Part shown: piece after piece, positions 17,058 to 23,832 of the stretch | Numbering within the stretch: the stretch's first letter is position 1 | Layout of the letters: each line of letters starts with the position of its first letter | Source of the DNA: an uncultured Candidatus Melainabacteria bacterium | Lineage (GTDB): Bacteria > Cyanobacteriota > Vampirovibrionia > Gastranaerophilales > Gastranaerophilaceae | Length of the DNA: 33,838 nucleotides | Direction of reading: 5' to 3' | NCBI GenBank assembly: GCA_934754425.1 | Contig: CAKVIN010000024.1 | Location: 1-33,838 of the forward strand | Made by a program: the position numbers and the translations under genes | Notes under the pieces: generated by a model | Database searches by the model: none | Told to the model about the DNA's origin: nothing | What the model saw: the letters and a program-made list of their open reading frames with translations, nothing else

Positions 17058-17363
17058 TTAAATTTTTATTAACAGAAATTTACTATCTTTAAGTCCTAAC
17101 ACTTTGTGTTCTTTATCTTTTTTAAACATTAGGATATCGCCTTTACCTAACTTAAATTTTTCTGCATCAAAATGGATTTCGATTTCACCATCTAATACAA
17201 AAACAGCCGCATCTGCAATTGAAGTGTGTGTATCAATTATTTCATCTTTTTTAATTGCTAGAATATTAAGACTACTGTCACCATGCTCCATCAAAATTTT
17301 TCTTTCAAATTTCCCACTTTCTAAATTAATAATATCTTTAGCTTTCATTACATCATAAAACAT
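17058..17363 (-). CDS. Small cupin-domain protein
   Basis: 101 residues forming a single cupin barrel: THTSIADAAVFVLDGEIEI (H46, G59), then KLGKGDILMF (G73, G75) and KEHKVLGL (H86). The metal-binding set is reduced to two His, so the metal site may be weak. Single-domain cupins of this size usually bind small molecules or act in detoxification; no substrate can be named. SD AAGGAG eight bases before the ATG supports the start. Confidence 0.82.
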   Translation of the reverse strand: MFYDVMKAKDIINLESGKFERKILMEHGDSSLNILAIKKDEIIDTHTSIADAAVFVLDGEIEIHFDAEKFKLGKGDILMFKKDKEHKVLGLKDSKFLLIKI

Positions 17364-17595
17364 AACTTAATCTCCTTTCGTATTTATATTTACTAAAATA
17401 AAAGTTAGGGTCATCCGACGGGGGACTTAAGATAAAGTCGCAAAATCTTTAAGTCATTAAGGTAGTAAGCTCATATTGTTGACGTATTTAAGTCTAAATT
17501 AAAAAATCTTTAATTGTAACAATTCTATGTAAATAAGTTACATTTAGGCAATTTCTGAATGTTGAAACATTTTATATAAACAAAGGGGAAAAGTA

Positions 17596-18297
17596 ATGGT
17601 AAGTATATCTACATTAAGAACATTTGTAAATAACGGTTGGACGATTGCTAATCGTAAAAGTGTTGTTTCTGAAATAGGTAAAAAAAGTTTTAATGAAATT
17701 TCAGAGTTAGCAACTAAAACTGGTAGGACAGGTGATAAAATAAGATATAATGATGCCAAAGAGTTTCTTCAGTCAAATACAATTTCAGAAACACAAACGG
17801 CTTTAACCAATACTGATGTTGCATATCATGGTTCTCCATTTTTATTTGATTTTTTTGATGCAGCCAAGATAGGAAGTGGTGAAGGGATTAACAAGTATTG
17901 TAAAGGACTTTACCTTGCGAGAACAAAAAGGATAGCACCTTTTTATGCGAACATAAGAAGTAAGGATGCTCCCACACATTTGGGTTCAACAAAAGCATTA
18001 GAACAAACAACTCCGACTGTATATACAGTTGGGAATATTGATAATCTTAATCTTAAACTTTGTAGTTCAAGAGAAGCAAAGGTTTTAAAAGATATGCAAG
18101 CAGAATTTCAACAACAACATCCTGAAATAGATGGTATAGAACTATTAAATGGTCAAATCACTGTATTTCCGGAAGCAATAAACAAGTTAAATATAACAGA
18201 TAGAAAAGGAGTTGTTGATTTTGTAAAAAGCAATAAAGAATGTGTATTTCGTGCTTGGACAACAGACAAAACAAAACTAAACAGCATATACAAATAA
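17596..18297 (+). CDS. ADP-ribosyltransferase-like (ART-PolyVal type) protein
   Basis: 233 residues. After a helical N-terminal part (1-72), residues 76-120 match the ART signature AYHGSPFLFDFFD (Y77, H78, G79), KIGSGEGINKYCKGLYLART and APFYA, as in ART domains of phage and conjugative-element polyvalent proteins. DGIELLNGQITVF (179-191) takes the place of the terminal strand that normally carries the catalytic Glu; here a Gln (Q187) is in the loop, with E182 nearby. The family transfers ADP-ribose from NAD+ to a protein or nucleic acid. There is no signal peptide or recognisable immunity gene. SD AAAGGGG eight bases before ATG. The 230 bases upstream have no gene. Effector or toxin role is inferred from family. 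Confidence 0.7.
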   Translation: MVSISTLRTFVNNGWTIANRKSVVSEIGKKSFNEISELATKTGRTGDKIRYNDAKEFLQSNTISETQTALTNTDVAYHGSPFLFDFFDAAKIGSGEGINKYCKGLYLARTKRIAPFYANIRSKDAPTHLGSTKALEQTTPTVYTVGNIDNLNLKLCSSREAKVLKDMQAEFQQQHPEIDGIELLNGQITVFPEAINKLNITDRKGVVDFVKSNKECVFRAWTTDKTKLNSIYK

Positions 18298-18355
18298 ATG
18301 TATTTATCAATATTGTTTAGCTTTCTAACACTAAGTATTTGAATTCTAAAACTCC

Positions 18356-18398
18356 TTATCATTCTTAATAGTAAAGAAGCCGAAACTCCTAATTCTAA
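18356..18398 (+). repeat. 43-base direct repeat, decayed copy of the tRNA-His downstream flank
   Basis: 38 of 43 bases match 19093-19135, with no gaps. The real flank carries the tRNA-His terminator hairpin; in this copy the stem is broken by changes (GAAGCCGAAACTCCT). The two copies are 737 bases apart and bracket the toxin-antitoxin candidate. Confidence 0.7.
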
Positions 18399-18532
18399 AA
18401 AAAGTTCAAGCAATGAGTTGAACTTTGAACCTAATTGTGTTAAATTATCACACCACTCGCTGTATGATGAACTTAGTATAAATACAATGAAAAGGTGGCT
18501 TAGTCTAATATATGTTGAACTAGGACAAAAGG

Positions 18533-18561
18533 TTGAAAATTGAAAATAAATAATTTATAAT
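18533..18561 (+). promoter_or_regulatory. Promoter of the antisense RNA
   Basis: TTGAAA (18533-18538), exactly 17 bases, TATAAT (18556-18561). This is the closest match to the sigma-70 consensus noticed in the window. The expected start is near 18568. No open reading frame of note follows, consistent with a non-coding RNA. Confidence 0.7.
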
Positions 18562-18603
18562 AAAAACACAGGGTGATAGTCTACCAAACTATCGGGAACT
18601 CTG
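18562..18603 (-). terminator. Terminator of the toxin mRNA (antisense of the antitoxin 5' hairpin)
   Basis: Read on the minus strand: ACAGAGT (18603-18597), then the inner hairpin GATAGT...ACTATC, then ACCCTGT (18574-18568) followed by GTTTTTATT. A two-part stem followed by five U is a plausible intrinsic terminator, so the toxin mRNA would end near 18562 and fully cover the antisense RNA. Confidence 0.5.
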
Positions 18604-18650
18604 TAGAGGTCTAACGGTTCTTATCTTTTATGATGAGAGCCGTTTTTAAT
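18568..18650 (+). ncRNA. Candidate type I antitoxin RNA (about 80 nt)
   Basis: It begins 7 bases after a consensus promoter and ends at a 13-bp terminator. Predicted fold: an outer stem ACAGGGT (18568-18574) with ACTCTGT (18597-18603, one G-U pair), an inner hairpin GATAGT/ACTATC (18575-18580 and 18588-18593) with a 7-base loop, then the single-stranded linker GAGGTCTA (18606-18613), then the terminator. The whole RNA is antisense to the 3' part of the mRNA for the small hydrophobic peptide. GAGGTCTA is also complementary to a loop in that mRNA's leader (18733-18740). Confidence 0.6.
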
Positions 18651-18700
18651 ATGCTCAAAATCAAAAAGATTAAAAATAAACTCAAATTGAAATCGCTCAT
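18611..18700 (-). CDS. Candidate type I toxin, 29-residue hydrophobic peptide
   Basis: ATG at 18700, stop TAG at 18613-18611. The peptide has a polar start (MSDFN), one continuous hydrophobic helix (residues 6-24, rich in Leu, Ile and Phe, with one Lys at 19) and a basic tail KDKNR, which is the profile of membrane-acting type I toxins such as Fst, Ldr and TxpA; no sequence match is claimed. AGGAGG (18712-18707) lies six bases before the ATG, a very strong SD, but it sits between CCCC and GGGG that can close a hairpin. The gene overlaps head-on with the antisense RNA. Length and hydrophobicity could also suit a non-toxic small membrane protein. Confidence 0.6.
   Translation of the reverse strand: MSDFNLSLFLIFLILSILKTALIIKDKNR
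18613..18648 (+). terminator. Terminator of the antisense RNA
   Basis: 13-bp stem: 18613-18625 with 18632-18644 (two G-U pairs on the plus strand, which become A-C mismatches on the minus strand), a 6-base loop, then TTTTT from about 18643. The strand asymmetry favours termination of the plus-strand RNA. Confidence 0.75.
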
Positions 18701-18827
18701 ATTTCCCCTCCTTTCTAGTCGGGGACTAACCCGAGGTCTACATAATAATTGGCGGTTAGTTTCCGTTTGAAAAGAGTTCCTTTTACCCTGTGTTAAATTA
18801 TTCAAAGTTCAAATTGATTTTTTGCTA
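18701..18827 (-). promoter_or_regulatory. Structured leader of the toxin mRNA
   Basis: On the minus strand, three elements are visible. First, AACACAGGGT (18794-18785) and GGAACTCT (18780-18773) are complementary to the 3' end of the same mRNA (18574-18565 and 18602-18595), which allows a panhandle. Second, ACTAACC (18760-18754) pairs with GGTTAGT (18731-18725), exposing a loop with TAGACCTC (18740-18733), complementary to the antisense RNA. Third, CCCC (18724-18721) and GGGG (18708-18705) enclose the SD. A TATAAT (18839-18834) lies where a start near 18827 would result; its -35 is poor. Confidence 0.55.
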
Positions 18828-18833
18828 AAGACA

Positions 18834-18839
18834 ATTATA
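18834..18839 (-). promoter_or_regulatory. -10 box of the toxin mRNA
   Basis: TATAAT on the minus strand. No good -35 hexamer is seen 16-18 bases upstream (TCTTTT at 17). A weak toxin promoter opposite a strong antisense promoter is the usual arrangement in type I systems. Confidence 0.4.
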
Positions 18840-19092
18840 CAATGAATATGTTAATAAAAAGATGTGAAATTAATGGAATTAAGAATGCTAATTGAAGAAA
18901 TTCATTACAATCACATTGATACTACGTTAGAAGTCAAACTTAAACCAATCTTTTAAGCTTTGAGAAAAATAAAAGAAAGTTATGACGATAATGTTCGAAC
19001 CCATAAAAAACCAATCACAAGCAAGGTTTGGGAATACCTATGTGAACAAGTAGAACAACTTGTAAATAACAATGTTCGAACAAGTGAAACCA

Positions 19093-19135
19093 TTATCATT
19101 CCTAATAAAAAAGGAGCCGAAGCTCCTAATTCTAA
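19093..19135 (+). repeat. 43-base direct repeat at the tRNA-His 3' flank
   Basis: Partner of 18356-18398 (38/43 identical). This copy contains the working tRNA-His terminator. Between 18956 and 19092 there are also two AATGTTCGAAC motifs (near 18989 and 19070), but no gene I can support. Confidence 0.7.
19104..19127 (-). terminator. Terminator of tRNA-His
   Basis: On the minus strand AGGAGC (19127-19122), loop TTCG, GCTCCT (19117-19112), then TTTTT. A UUCG-capped stem eleven bases past the tRNA 3' end. Confidence 0.88.
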
Positions 19136-19138
19136 TAA

Positions 19139-19215
19139 TGGGGCGGATAGTGGGATTCGAACCCACGCATATCGGAACCACAATCCGAGGTCTTGACCAC
19201 TTGACGATATCCGCC
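19139..19215 (-). tRNA. tRNA-His(GUG)
   Basis: 77 bases including encoded CCA. The extra 5' G (G-1) pairs with C73, the hallmark of tRNA-His; the 7-bp stem GCGGATA/TATCCGC follows. The anticodon loop is GATTGTGGT with anticodon GTG; the T-arm is GTGGGTTCGAATCCCAC. Confidence 0.95.
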
Positions 19216-19298
19216 ATATTTTTTACAAATATTAGTATAACAAATAAAGATTTTTTAGCAAGGGTAAATTATTATTTTATGCGAAATATTTTTTAGTA

Positions 19299-19988
19299 TT
19301 AAGCATTCTTTTTAGCGTTACTATTTGTAAAATGATCTGTTATAGCACCCATAATCAAACCACCAATTGCCATTGGAATCATATTTAACAATCCAATCGG
19401 TTTAAATTTACCAGCAGACATTACACTTTCGATTAAACCACATCCGGCACCAAGCAACGCTCCATATTTTTTTCCGACATTTGAATCATAATAAGTTCTA
19501 CCTTTATTTGATAATGCAACAGAATCGCCATTCATTATTGCATTACGAACTCCAACCTTTGCTGTAAAATCAGCAGTTTCTTTTGCTTTTTTATTTCTTA
19601 TATTATCGACCAACATCCCACAGCCTAATGAACAAGCTGCTGCTACAAGTGCAAATGGTATTGCAAGTTTTTTCAATCGAGCACCTTGTTTATTTTTTTG
19701 TTTATATTCTTCGTTAAGTACTTTATTAATATCTTTAACACCAAAAGCTTTATATACGTCTTCCAAGCCGGATTCTTTCATAAAAGCTTTTGCTTTATCA
19801 TCCAATTCAGGAACTTCTTTGAAATTCAACCATTTCAACCAAGACAAAGCAGCAACACCAGCCATTACACCACCGGCAACAGTGCCTGAATTTGTTTTGT
19901 AATAAGGATTTCCTTGTTCTGTTTTTTCAAATTTTCCCCTAAATGCAGGTTGTTGAACATAAGAATTATTACTTATTGATAATGACAT
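19299..19988 (-). CDS. Hypothetical membrane protein with N-terminal PAFRG motif
   Basis: 229 residues from the ATG at 19988, which has SD AAAGGTG; an upstream GTG at 20003 overlaps that SD and is unlikely. The N-terminus MSLSISNNSYVQQPAFRG is polar with the short motif PAFRG at 14-18. Hydrophobic helices lie at about 36-52, 107-127 and 198-216, with a weaker one near 176-190. The last is glycine-rich. I recognise no family; similar architecture is typical of lineage-specific proteins in this type of genome, judging from the related N-termini in this window (4484-4774, 23833-26115). Confidence 0.7.
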   Translation of the reverse strand: MSLSISNNSYVQQPAFRGKFEKTEQGNPYYKTNSGTVAGGVMAGVAALSWLKWLNFKEVPELDDKAKAFMKESGLEDVYKAFGVKDINKVLNEEYKQKNKQGARLKKLAIPFALVAAACSLGCGMLVDNIRNKKAKETADFTAKVGVRNAIMNGDSVALSNKGRTYYDSNVGKKYGALLGAGCGLIESVMSAGKFKPIGLLNMIPMAIGGLIMGAITDHFTNSNAKKNA

Positions 19989-20105
19989 AATTACACCTTT
20001 CACTTACACACACATATATAAAACCTAAAACAAAAACGAATTTGCTAAATTTTAGCCTTTTTATAACCAAAATTTACAAAACTTAAAAACTAAAGTCGAT
20101 TATCT

Positions 20106-20579
20106 TCAAAGCTCTTTTAAATTTTCACTTTTAGACGATGCTACAGCTAAAGAATCGCATCTTTCATTAAATTCATGACCAGCATGTCCTTTTACCCAAA
20201 CAAATTCCACATCATGTTTTTCTTTTGCACTTAGCAAGCGTTTCCACAAATCAACATTTTTTACTGGAGTTTTTCCAGCCGTTTTCCAACCTTTTTTTAT
20301 CCAGCCTTCTATCCAATGATTATTAAACGCATCAACTACATATTTACTATCAGAATAAACAGTCACACCACAAGGTTTTTTTAGTGCTTCTAACCCAACA
20401 ATTACAGCCATCAATTCCATTTGATTATTTGTAACGCACTTATATCCTTCTGTCAATTCTTTTTCGTGCTTCATTCCATTATTATCAACATGTACCAAAA
20501 TGGTGCCGTAGCCACCCGGTCCGGGATTTCCGCTACAAGCACCATCTGTATAAATCTGAACTTTTGCTTTCTCTTCCAC
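20106..20579 (-). CDS. rnhA: Ribonuclease HI
   Basis: 157 residues, standard length. Catalytic residues D12 (YTDGACSGNPGPGGYG), E55 (TNNQMELMAVI), D77 (VYSDSKYVV), H132 (VKGHAGH) and D142 (NERCDSLA) are all present. The basic handle region is complete (WIKKGWKTAGKTPVKNVDLW). It degrades RNA in RNA-DNA hybrids. The start codon is GTG with SD AGGGAT eight bases before it. It follows the HEAT-like gene by 18 bases and is probably cotranscribed. Confidence 0.95.
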   Translation of the reverse strand: MEEKAKVQIYTDGACSGNPGPGGYGTILVHVDNNGMKHEKELTEGYKCVTNNQMELMAVIVGLEALKKPCGVTVYSDSKYVVDAFNNHWIEGWIKKGWKTAGKTPVKNVDLWKRLLSAKEKHDVEFVWVKGHAGHEFNERCDSLAVASSKSENLKEL

Positions 20580-20597
20580 TAAAGTATCCCTAAAAAA

Positions 20598-20879
20598 TTA
20601 TGCTGCAACACCTTTGATTTCAGAAATAAGATATTTTGCAACCCATTCAAAATCTTTATTATTATTAGCAGCTTTTTTAAGATATTCAACAGAAGCTTCA
20701 CCAATTCTGATAAGAGTCATTGCAACAACACCACGTTTTACACCTCTTACAACTTGAAGTTGATGAACAAGTTCCGGTACAACAGCTTTACCTTGATCAA
20801 CTAAAATATTTTCAATTTTATTTTTTGTTGTATTATCTGCTGTTTCTAATTTACCTAGAATTTCTTCAACTGATTGCAT
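20598..20879 (-). CDS. Small HEAT-repeat-like protein
   Basis: 93 residues from the ATG at 20879, chosen because AAGGAG lies six bases before it; the frame extends to 20933 without an SD. Residues 30-65 resemble a HEAT/PBS-lyase-type repeat (KAVVPELVHQL, then KRGVVAMTLIRIGEASVEYLKKA). Such small repeat proteins mediate protein contacts; the partner is unknown. It lies upstream of rnhA in the same direction. Confidence 0.7.
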   Translation of the reverse strand: MQSVEEILGKLETADNTTKNKIENILVDQGKAVVPELVHQLQVVRGVKRGVVAMTLIRIGEASVEYLKKAANNNKDFEWVAKYLISEIKGVAA

Positions 20880-21021
20880 ATCTTTCTCCTTCATATTAAT
20901 TTCTTTTTTCTTAGCAATTTTATTATATACCATTTTTTTTCGATATTAAGATTTCCTTACATAATCTTAATATCTGACATCAAAACTTTTATAAAAAATT
21001 AATATATGTTAATATTTAGTT

Positions 21022-21735
21022 ATGTTAAATCTGTATATTACATCTACAAATAAACAAGAAGGCAAAACTTTTATTACATCCGGTTTAGCCGCAACAATGC
21101 AAAGTTTAGGATATTCCACCACTGTTTACAAACCTATTCAAACAAACGGTATTGAACATGATGGTTTTATGCAATCGCCGGATTTAACATATGTAAAGAC
21201 AATAGATCCTTATATAAATACTCATTTTTCTTATTTATATAAAACAAATTCAGAACCACTGATTGCTTCAGAAATAGAAAATGAGCCGATTGATTTGGAT
21301 TTAATACAAAGAGAATACTTAAGAATCGCAAGTATTTCAGAATGCGCTATTTTAGATGGAGATTCCGGATTATTAAGTCCAATTGCTCCTAATATATTAA
21401 ATGTTCATTTAATAAAAAAGTTACAAATACCGGTTCTAGTTGTCGTTTCTCCAAGTGAAAATTCTGTTAATGATATTTTATTATCAATATTTGCTGCGCA
21501 AGAAAATGATTTAACCATTAGAGGTATAATTATAAATTGCGCAAAAAAAGAATTTTCAAAAACGCAAATTGGAGTGCTGGCAAGAATTGTAGAAGAATAT
21601 ACAAATACAAAAATTCTTGGTATCATTCCTTATTTGAATGAAAAGGTTTCTCCAGAAGATTTAATCTCAACTATGCTTAATAGTGTTGATATAGAAAAAG
21701 TTTTTGACGTAAAAATAGAAAAATTGGAATTATGA
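21022..21735 (+). CDS. BioD-like dethiobiotin synthetase family protein
   Basis: 237 residues. The P-loop STNKQEGKT (7-15, K15) replaces the usual GTDTxVGKT, YKPIQTN (37-43) matches the BioD KPVQTG segment, and LDGDSGLLSPI (112-122) matches the position of the EGAGG motif with D113 for E. BioD closes the ureido ring of dethiobiotin using ATP and CO2. No other bio gene is in the window, and the P-loop differs, so a related ATP-dependent ligase (CobB/CobQ-type or Pta N-terminal) is possible. No SD is visible before the ATG. It overlaps rsmD by four bases (ATGA). Confidence 0.65.
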   Translation: MLNLYITSTNKQEGKTFITSGLAATMQSLGYSTTVYKPIQTNGIEHDGFMQSPDLTYVKTIDPYINTHFSYLYKTNSEPLIASEIENEPIDLDLIQREYLRIASISECAILDGDSGLLSPIAPNILNVHLIKKLQIPVLVVVSPSENSVNDILLSIFAAQENDLTIRGIIINCAKKEFSKTQIGVLARIVEEYTNTKILGIIPYLNEKVSPEDLISTMLNSVDIEKVFDVKIEKLEL

Positions 21736-22244
21736 TAATAACAGCAGGAATTTATAAAGGACGAAAAATTTTAACACCTGACGAAAATATTACCCGCCCG
21801 ACTCTTTCAAAAGTAAGAATGGGAGTATTTAACTCTTTATATTCAATGATTGGCGAATTTGAAGGTAAAAGTTTTCTGGATGTATTCGGAGGTTCAGGAG
21901 TAATGGGTTTGGAAGCTTATTCTCGTGGGTTTAGTGATGTTAAAGTTTTTGAAAAAAATCCTAAAGCAGCTGAAATTATCAAAAAAAATTATAAAACTTT
22001 AGGTCTAAAACCTGATTTACAAATTGGTGACAGCGAAAAACTCATCCAAAAATTAGATAAATTTTATGATGTAGTCTATATTGATCCACCTTATATGAGC
22101 GATTTATACGAAAGAATTTTATCCAAAATCCAAGGCGAAATTATTGTTGTAGAAAGTGATAAACCCATTATTTTTGATAGATTTGAAGTTTTAAAATCAA
22201 AAAATTATGGTGGTAAGATTATCAATTATTTAAGAATTATTTAA
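21732..22244 (+). CDS. rsmD: 16S rRNA (guanine(966)-N2)-methyltransferase RsmD
   Basis: 170 residues. RPTLSKVRMGVFNSL (22-36) is the RsmD signature, LDVFGGSG (49-56) binds SAM, and DPPY (118-121) is the catalytic motif of N2-guanine/N6-adenine methyltransferases. It modifies G966 of 16S rRNA in the 30S head. Start ATG overlaps the stop of the BioD-like gene by four bases, so translation is coupled. It converges with the membrane-protein gene at 22281. Confidence 0.92.
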   Translation: MIITAGIYKGRKILTPDENITRPTLSKVRMGVFNSLYSMIGEFEGKSFLDVFGGSGVMGLEAYSRGFSDVKVFEKNPKAAEIIKKNYKTLGLKPDLQIGDSEKLIQKLDKFYDVVYIDPPYMSDLYERILSKIQGEIIVVESDKPIIFDRFEVLKSKNYGGKIINYLRII

Positions 22245-22280
22245 AAAAATTTCTTTCACAATATTTATCACTAACAAAAT

Positions 22281-23537
22281 TTATGCGTTTTTAATAAGCC
22301 CAGGTTCTGCATCAGAGCCGGTAACTTTTTTTCTAAGAATAAAAGTTAATTTTGGAAGTGCAACAGCTAATAAGAAACTGCTAATTCCAACATTAGCTAA
22401 TATGTTTGCAGATTTCACATACAACGCTTTTTTTGCGTATTTATTAACATCTCCTGATTTTGTCGCACCTGTAGAAAAGTTTTTCAATTCCTTAATAAAA
22501 TTACCAATTTTTTGTTCATCTACAAATTCTCTCGGGTCACGAGAACCATTTTTCAAAAACTTAACATCACAATATTTTGCACAAAGTTTTGTAATCTTTG
22601 ATTCAGGATTATTATCAATAAATTCTATAAAATCTTTCTCCGGTAATTTAATTTTACCTTCTTTTATTTCATTAATAAAACTCTTATCATTTAATAAATT
22701 CGGATCCAAATTCACATTTGTATTAAACACTTTTCCTGAAAAATTATCCAATCCTTTTGCAATCCAAATCGGAGCAACAAAATTTAAAAACATCATCATT
22801 GACATCTTGAATCCATTTTCTAATTTTTCATATTTATTTCTAGCAGTTCCAACACGTCCAACAGTAAGTCCACCATCAGTAATTGCCATTTTATTAACAG
22901 TAGACATATTTGCTAATGATGAAATCACACCCTTAAATGTAGTCTTGTTAGTAGCTTGAGAAGAATTTTCTGGATACAATTCGTAGCGTTTTTCTGCTTC
23001 CAAAGTTTTTTCCATAATAGGTGCTACAGCTTCTTGTTTTTTCTTAAGTTTATCAGTTAAAGCAAAATTAAATTTCGGTAAAAAATATCCCATTATAACA
23101 ATTGGAATTGATGTTGATAATAAAAATTTGCCGGCTTGAAGTTTTTCGTATGTTTTAGAATTCTTCAAAACCTTTTCCATACCTTTCACTTCCTCTGGAG
23201 CAATCTTTTTAAATTTATCAATATTATATTTTAATCCTTGTTTAGAGCTTTCTTTCATAAGCGCAGTATTCACTTTAGGATCATACCCCATTTTTCTTAT
23301 AGCCCAGTCACAAATAGAATTCATTACAGGAATTCCACCAAGCCAAACAAGAGATGTACCATATTCATCAATAAGTCGCTCACGTGTAGCATTATTTGCC
23401 ATCTGCTTTGAATCTTTTAAATTCTGATTGTAAGTCATTGCAACTTTAGAAGGAATTTCAATCCCGCAATCACGAACAATAAGAGGGTAAACACTTGAAT
23501 TATTACCAATTGCTGATATTACATTAACTAATGACAT
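22281..23537 (-). CDS. Hypothetical membrane protein with structured leader
   Basis: 418 residues with hydrophobic segments at about 138-153, 246-262 and 377-399 and weaker ones at 62-74. No signal peptide and no family I recognise. Residues 199-203 (TTFKG) repeat the FxG theme seen near the N-termini of two other proteins in this window. SD AAAGGAG is 10-11 bases before the ATG. The 200-base leader contains a possible leader peptide and competing hairpins (see 23587-23723). Confidence 0.72.
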   Translation of the reverse strand: MSLVNVISAIGNNSSVYPLIVRDCGIEIPSKVAMTYNQNLKDSKQMANNATRERLIDEYGTSLVWLGGIPVMNSICDWAIRKMGYDPKVNTALMKESSKQGLKYNIDKFKKIAPEEVKGMEKVLKNSKTYEKLQAGKFLLSTSIPIVIMGYFLPKFNFALTDKLKKKQEAVAPIMEKTLEAEKRYELYPENSSQATNKTTFKGVISSLANMSTVNKMAITDGGLTVGRVGTARNKYEKLENGFKMSMMMFLNFVAPIWIAKGLDNFSGKVFNTNVNLDPNLLNDKSFINEIKEGKIKLPEKDFIEFIDNNPESKITKLCAKYCDVKFLKNGSRDPREFVDEQKIGNFIKELKNFSTGATKSGDVNKYAKKALYVKSANILANVGISSFLLAVALPKLTFILRKKVTGSDAEPGLIKNA

Positions 23538-23586
23538 TTTAAAAATTTCTCCTTTATTATCGTACTCTTATTCTCTCAATTAATAT

Positions 23587-23684
23587 CCCGAAAGGGGGGT
23601 AAATAAAGAATCTAATTAGAAGTACTAAATAAATTCAAAGGAGTGCTAACGAACTCACAAAACCCCTTGCCCTTTCGGGTTTGT
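23587..23684 (-). promoter_or_regulatory. Possible attenuator-like inverted repeats in the leader
   Basis: On the minus strand CCCGAAAGGG (23679-23670) can (a) close on itself as CCC-GAAA-GGG with a GNRA loop, (b) join ACAAACCC (23684-23677) to GGGGTTTTGT (23666-23657), or (c) pair over ten bases with CCCTTTCGGG (23596-23587), extended by ACCCC/GGGT. Options b and c are mutually exclusive. No U-tract follows option c, so control of translation is more likely than termination. Confidence 0.4.
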
Positions 23685-23723
23685 ATGAGTATGATGATGA
23701 AGTTTTCTACTAATTAATGTCAT
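23655..23723 (-). CDS. Possible His/Thr-rich leader peptide
   Basis: 22 codons from the ATG at 23723 to TGA at 23655, with AAAAGGA eight bases upstream. Residues 9-14 read HHHTHT. Its last codons lie inside the competing hairpins, as in classical amino-acid attenuators. The downstream gene is not a biosynthetic gene, and a run this short can arise by chance from CATCATCAT, so this is a hypothesis. Confidence 0.35.
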   Translation of the reverse strand: MTLISRKLHHHTHTNPKGQGVL

Positions 23724-23768
23724 AAAATCCATCCTTTTAGTTTATATTAACACAAAGGATAAATTTGT

Positions 23769-23804
23769 AAATGTCTGCAATTTATATACAAATTGCAGAC
23801 ATTT
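23769..23804. terminator. Terminator of the GH13/CBM48-like gene
   Basis: A perfect 15-bp stem (23769-23783 with 23790-23804) around ATATAC, 29 bases after the stop of the minus-strand GH13 gene. The U-tract is broken (ATTTACAAATTT). Confidence 0.7.
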
Positions 23805-23832
23805 TACTTAAAATTTACCTAATATTGTTTAT

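Noticed and set aside
17364..17595. Riboswitch or small RNA upstream of the ART-like gene
   Set aside because: Only a weak TGTAAC...GTTACA inverted repeat (about 17515-17545) is seen; no consistent fold or terminator.
18960..19196. Plus-strand frame of 78 codons ending inside tRNA-His
   Set aside because: Starts at TTG without SD and runs antisense through the tRNA. A nearby 27-codon frame (18873-18956) also lacks an SD. They may be remnants of a gene but cannot be supported.
22402..22959. 185-codon plus-strand frame opposite the 418-residue membrane protein
   Set aside because: It is the antisense shadow of an AT-rich gene; the minus-strand gene has SD, hydrophobic helices and normal codon use.
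23683..23715. Plus-strand mini-frame MSMMMKFSTN opposite the leader peptide
   Set aside because: Too short, no SD, and only the complement of the CATCATCAT run.
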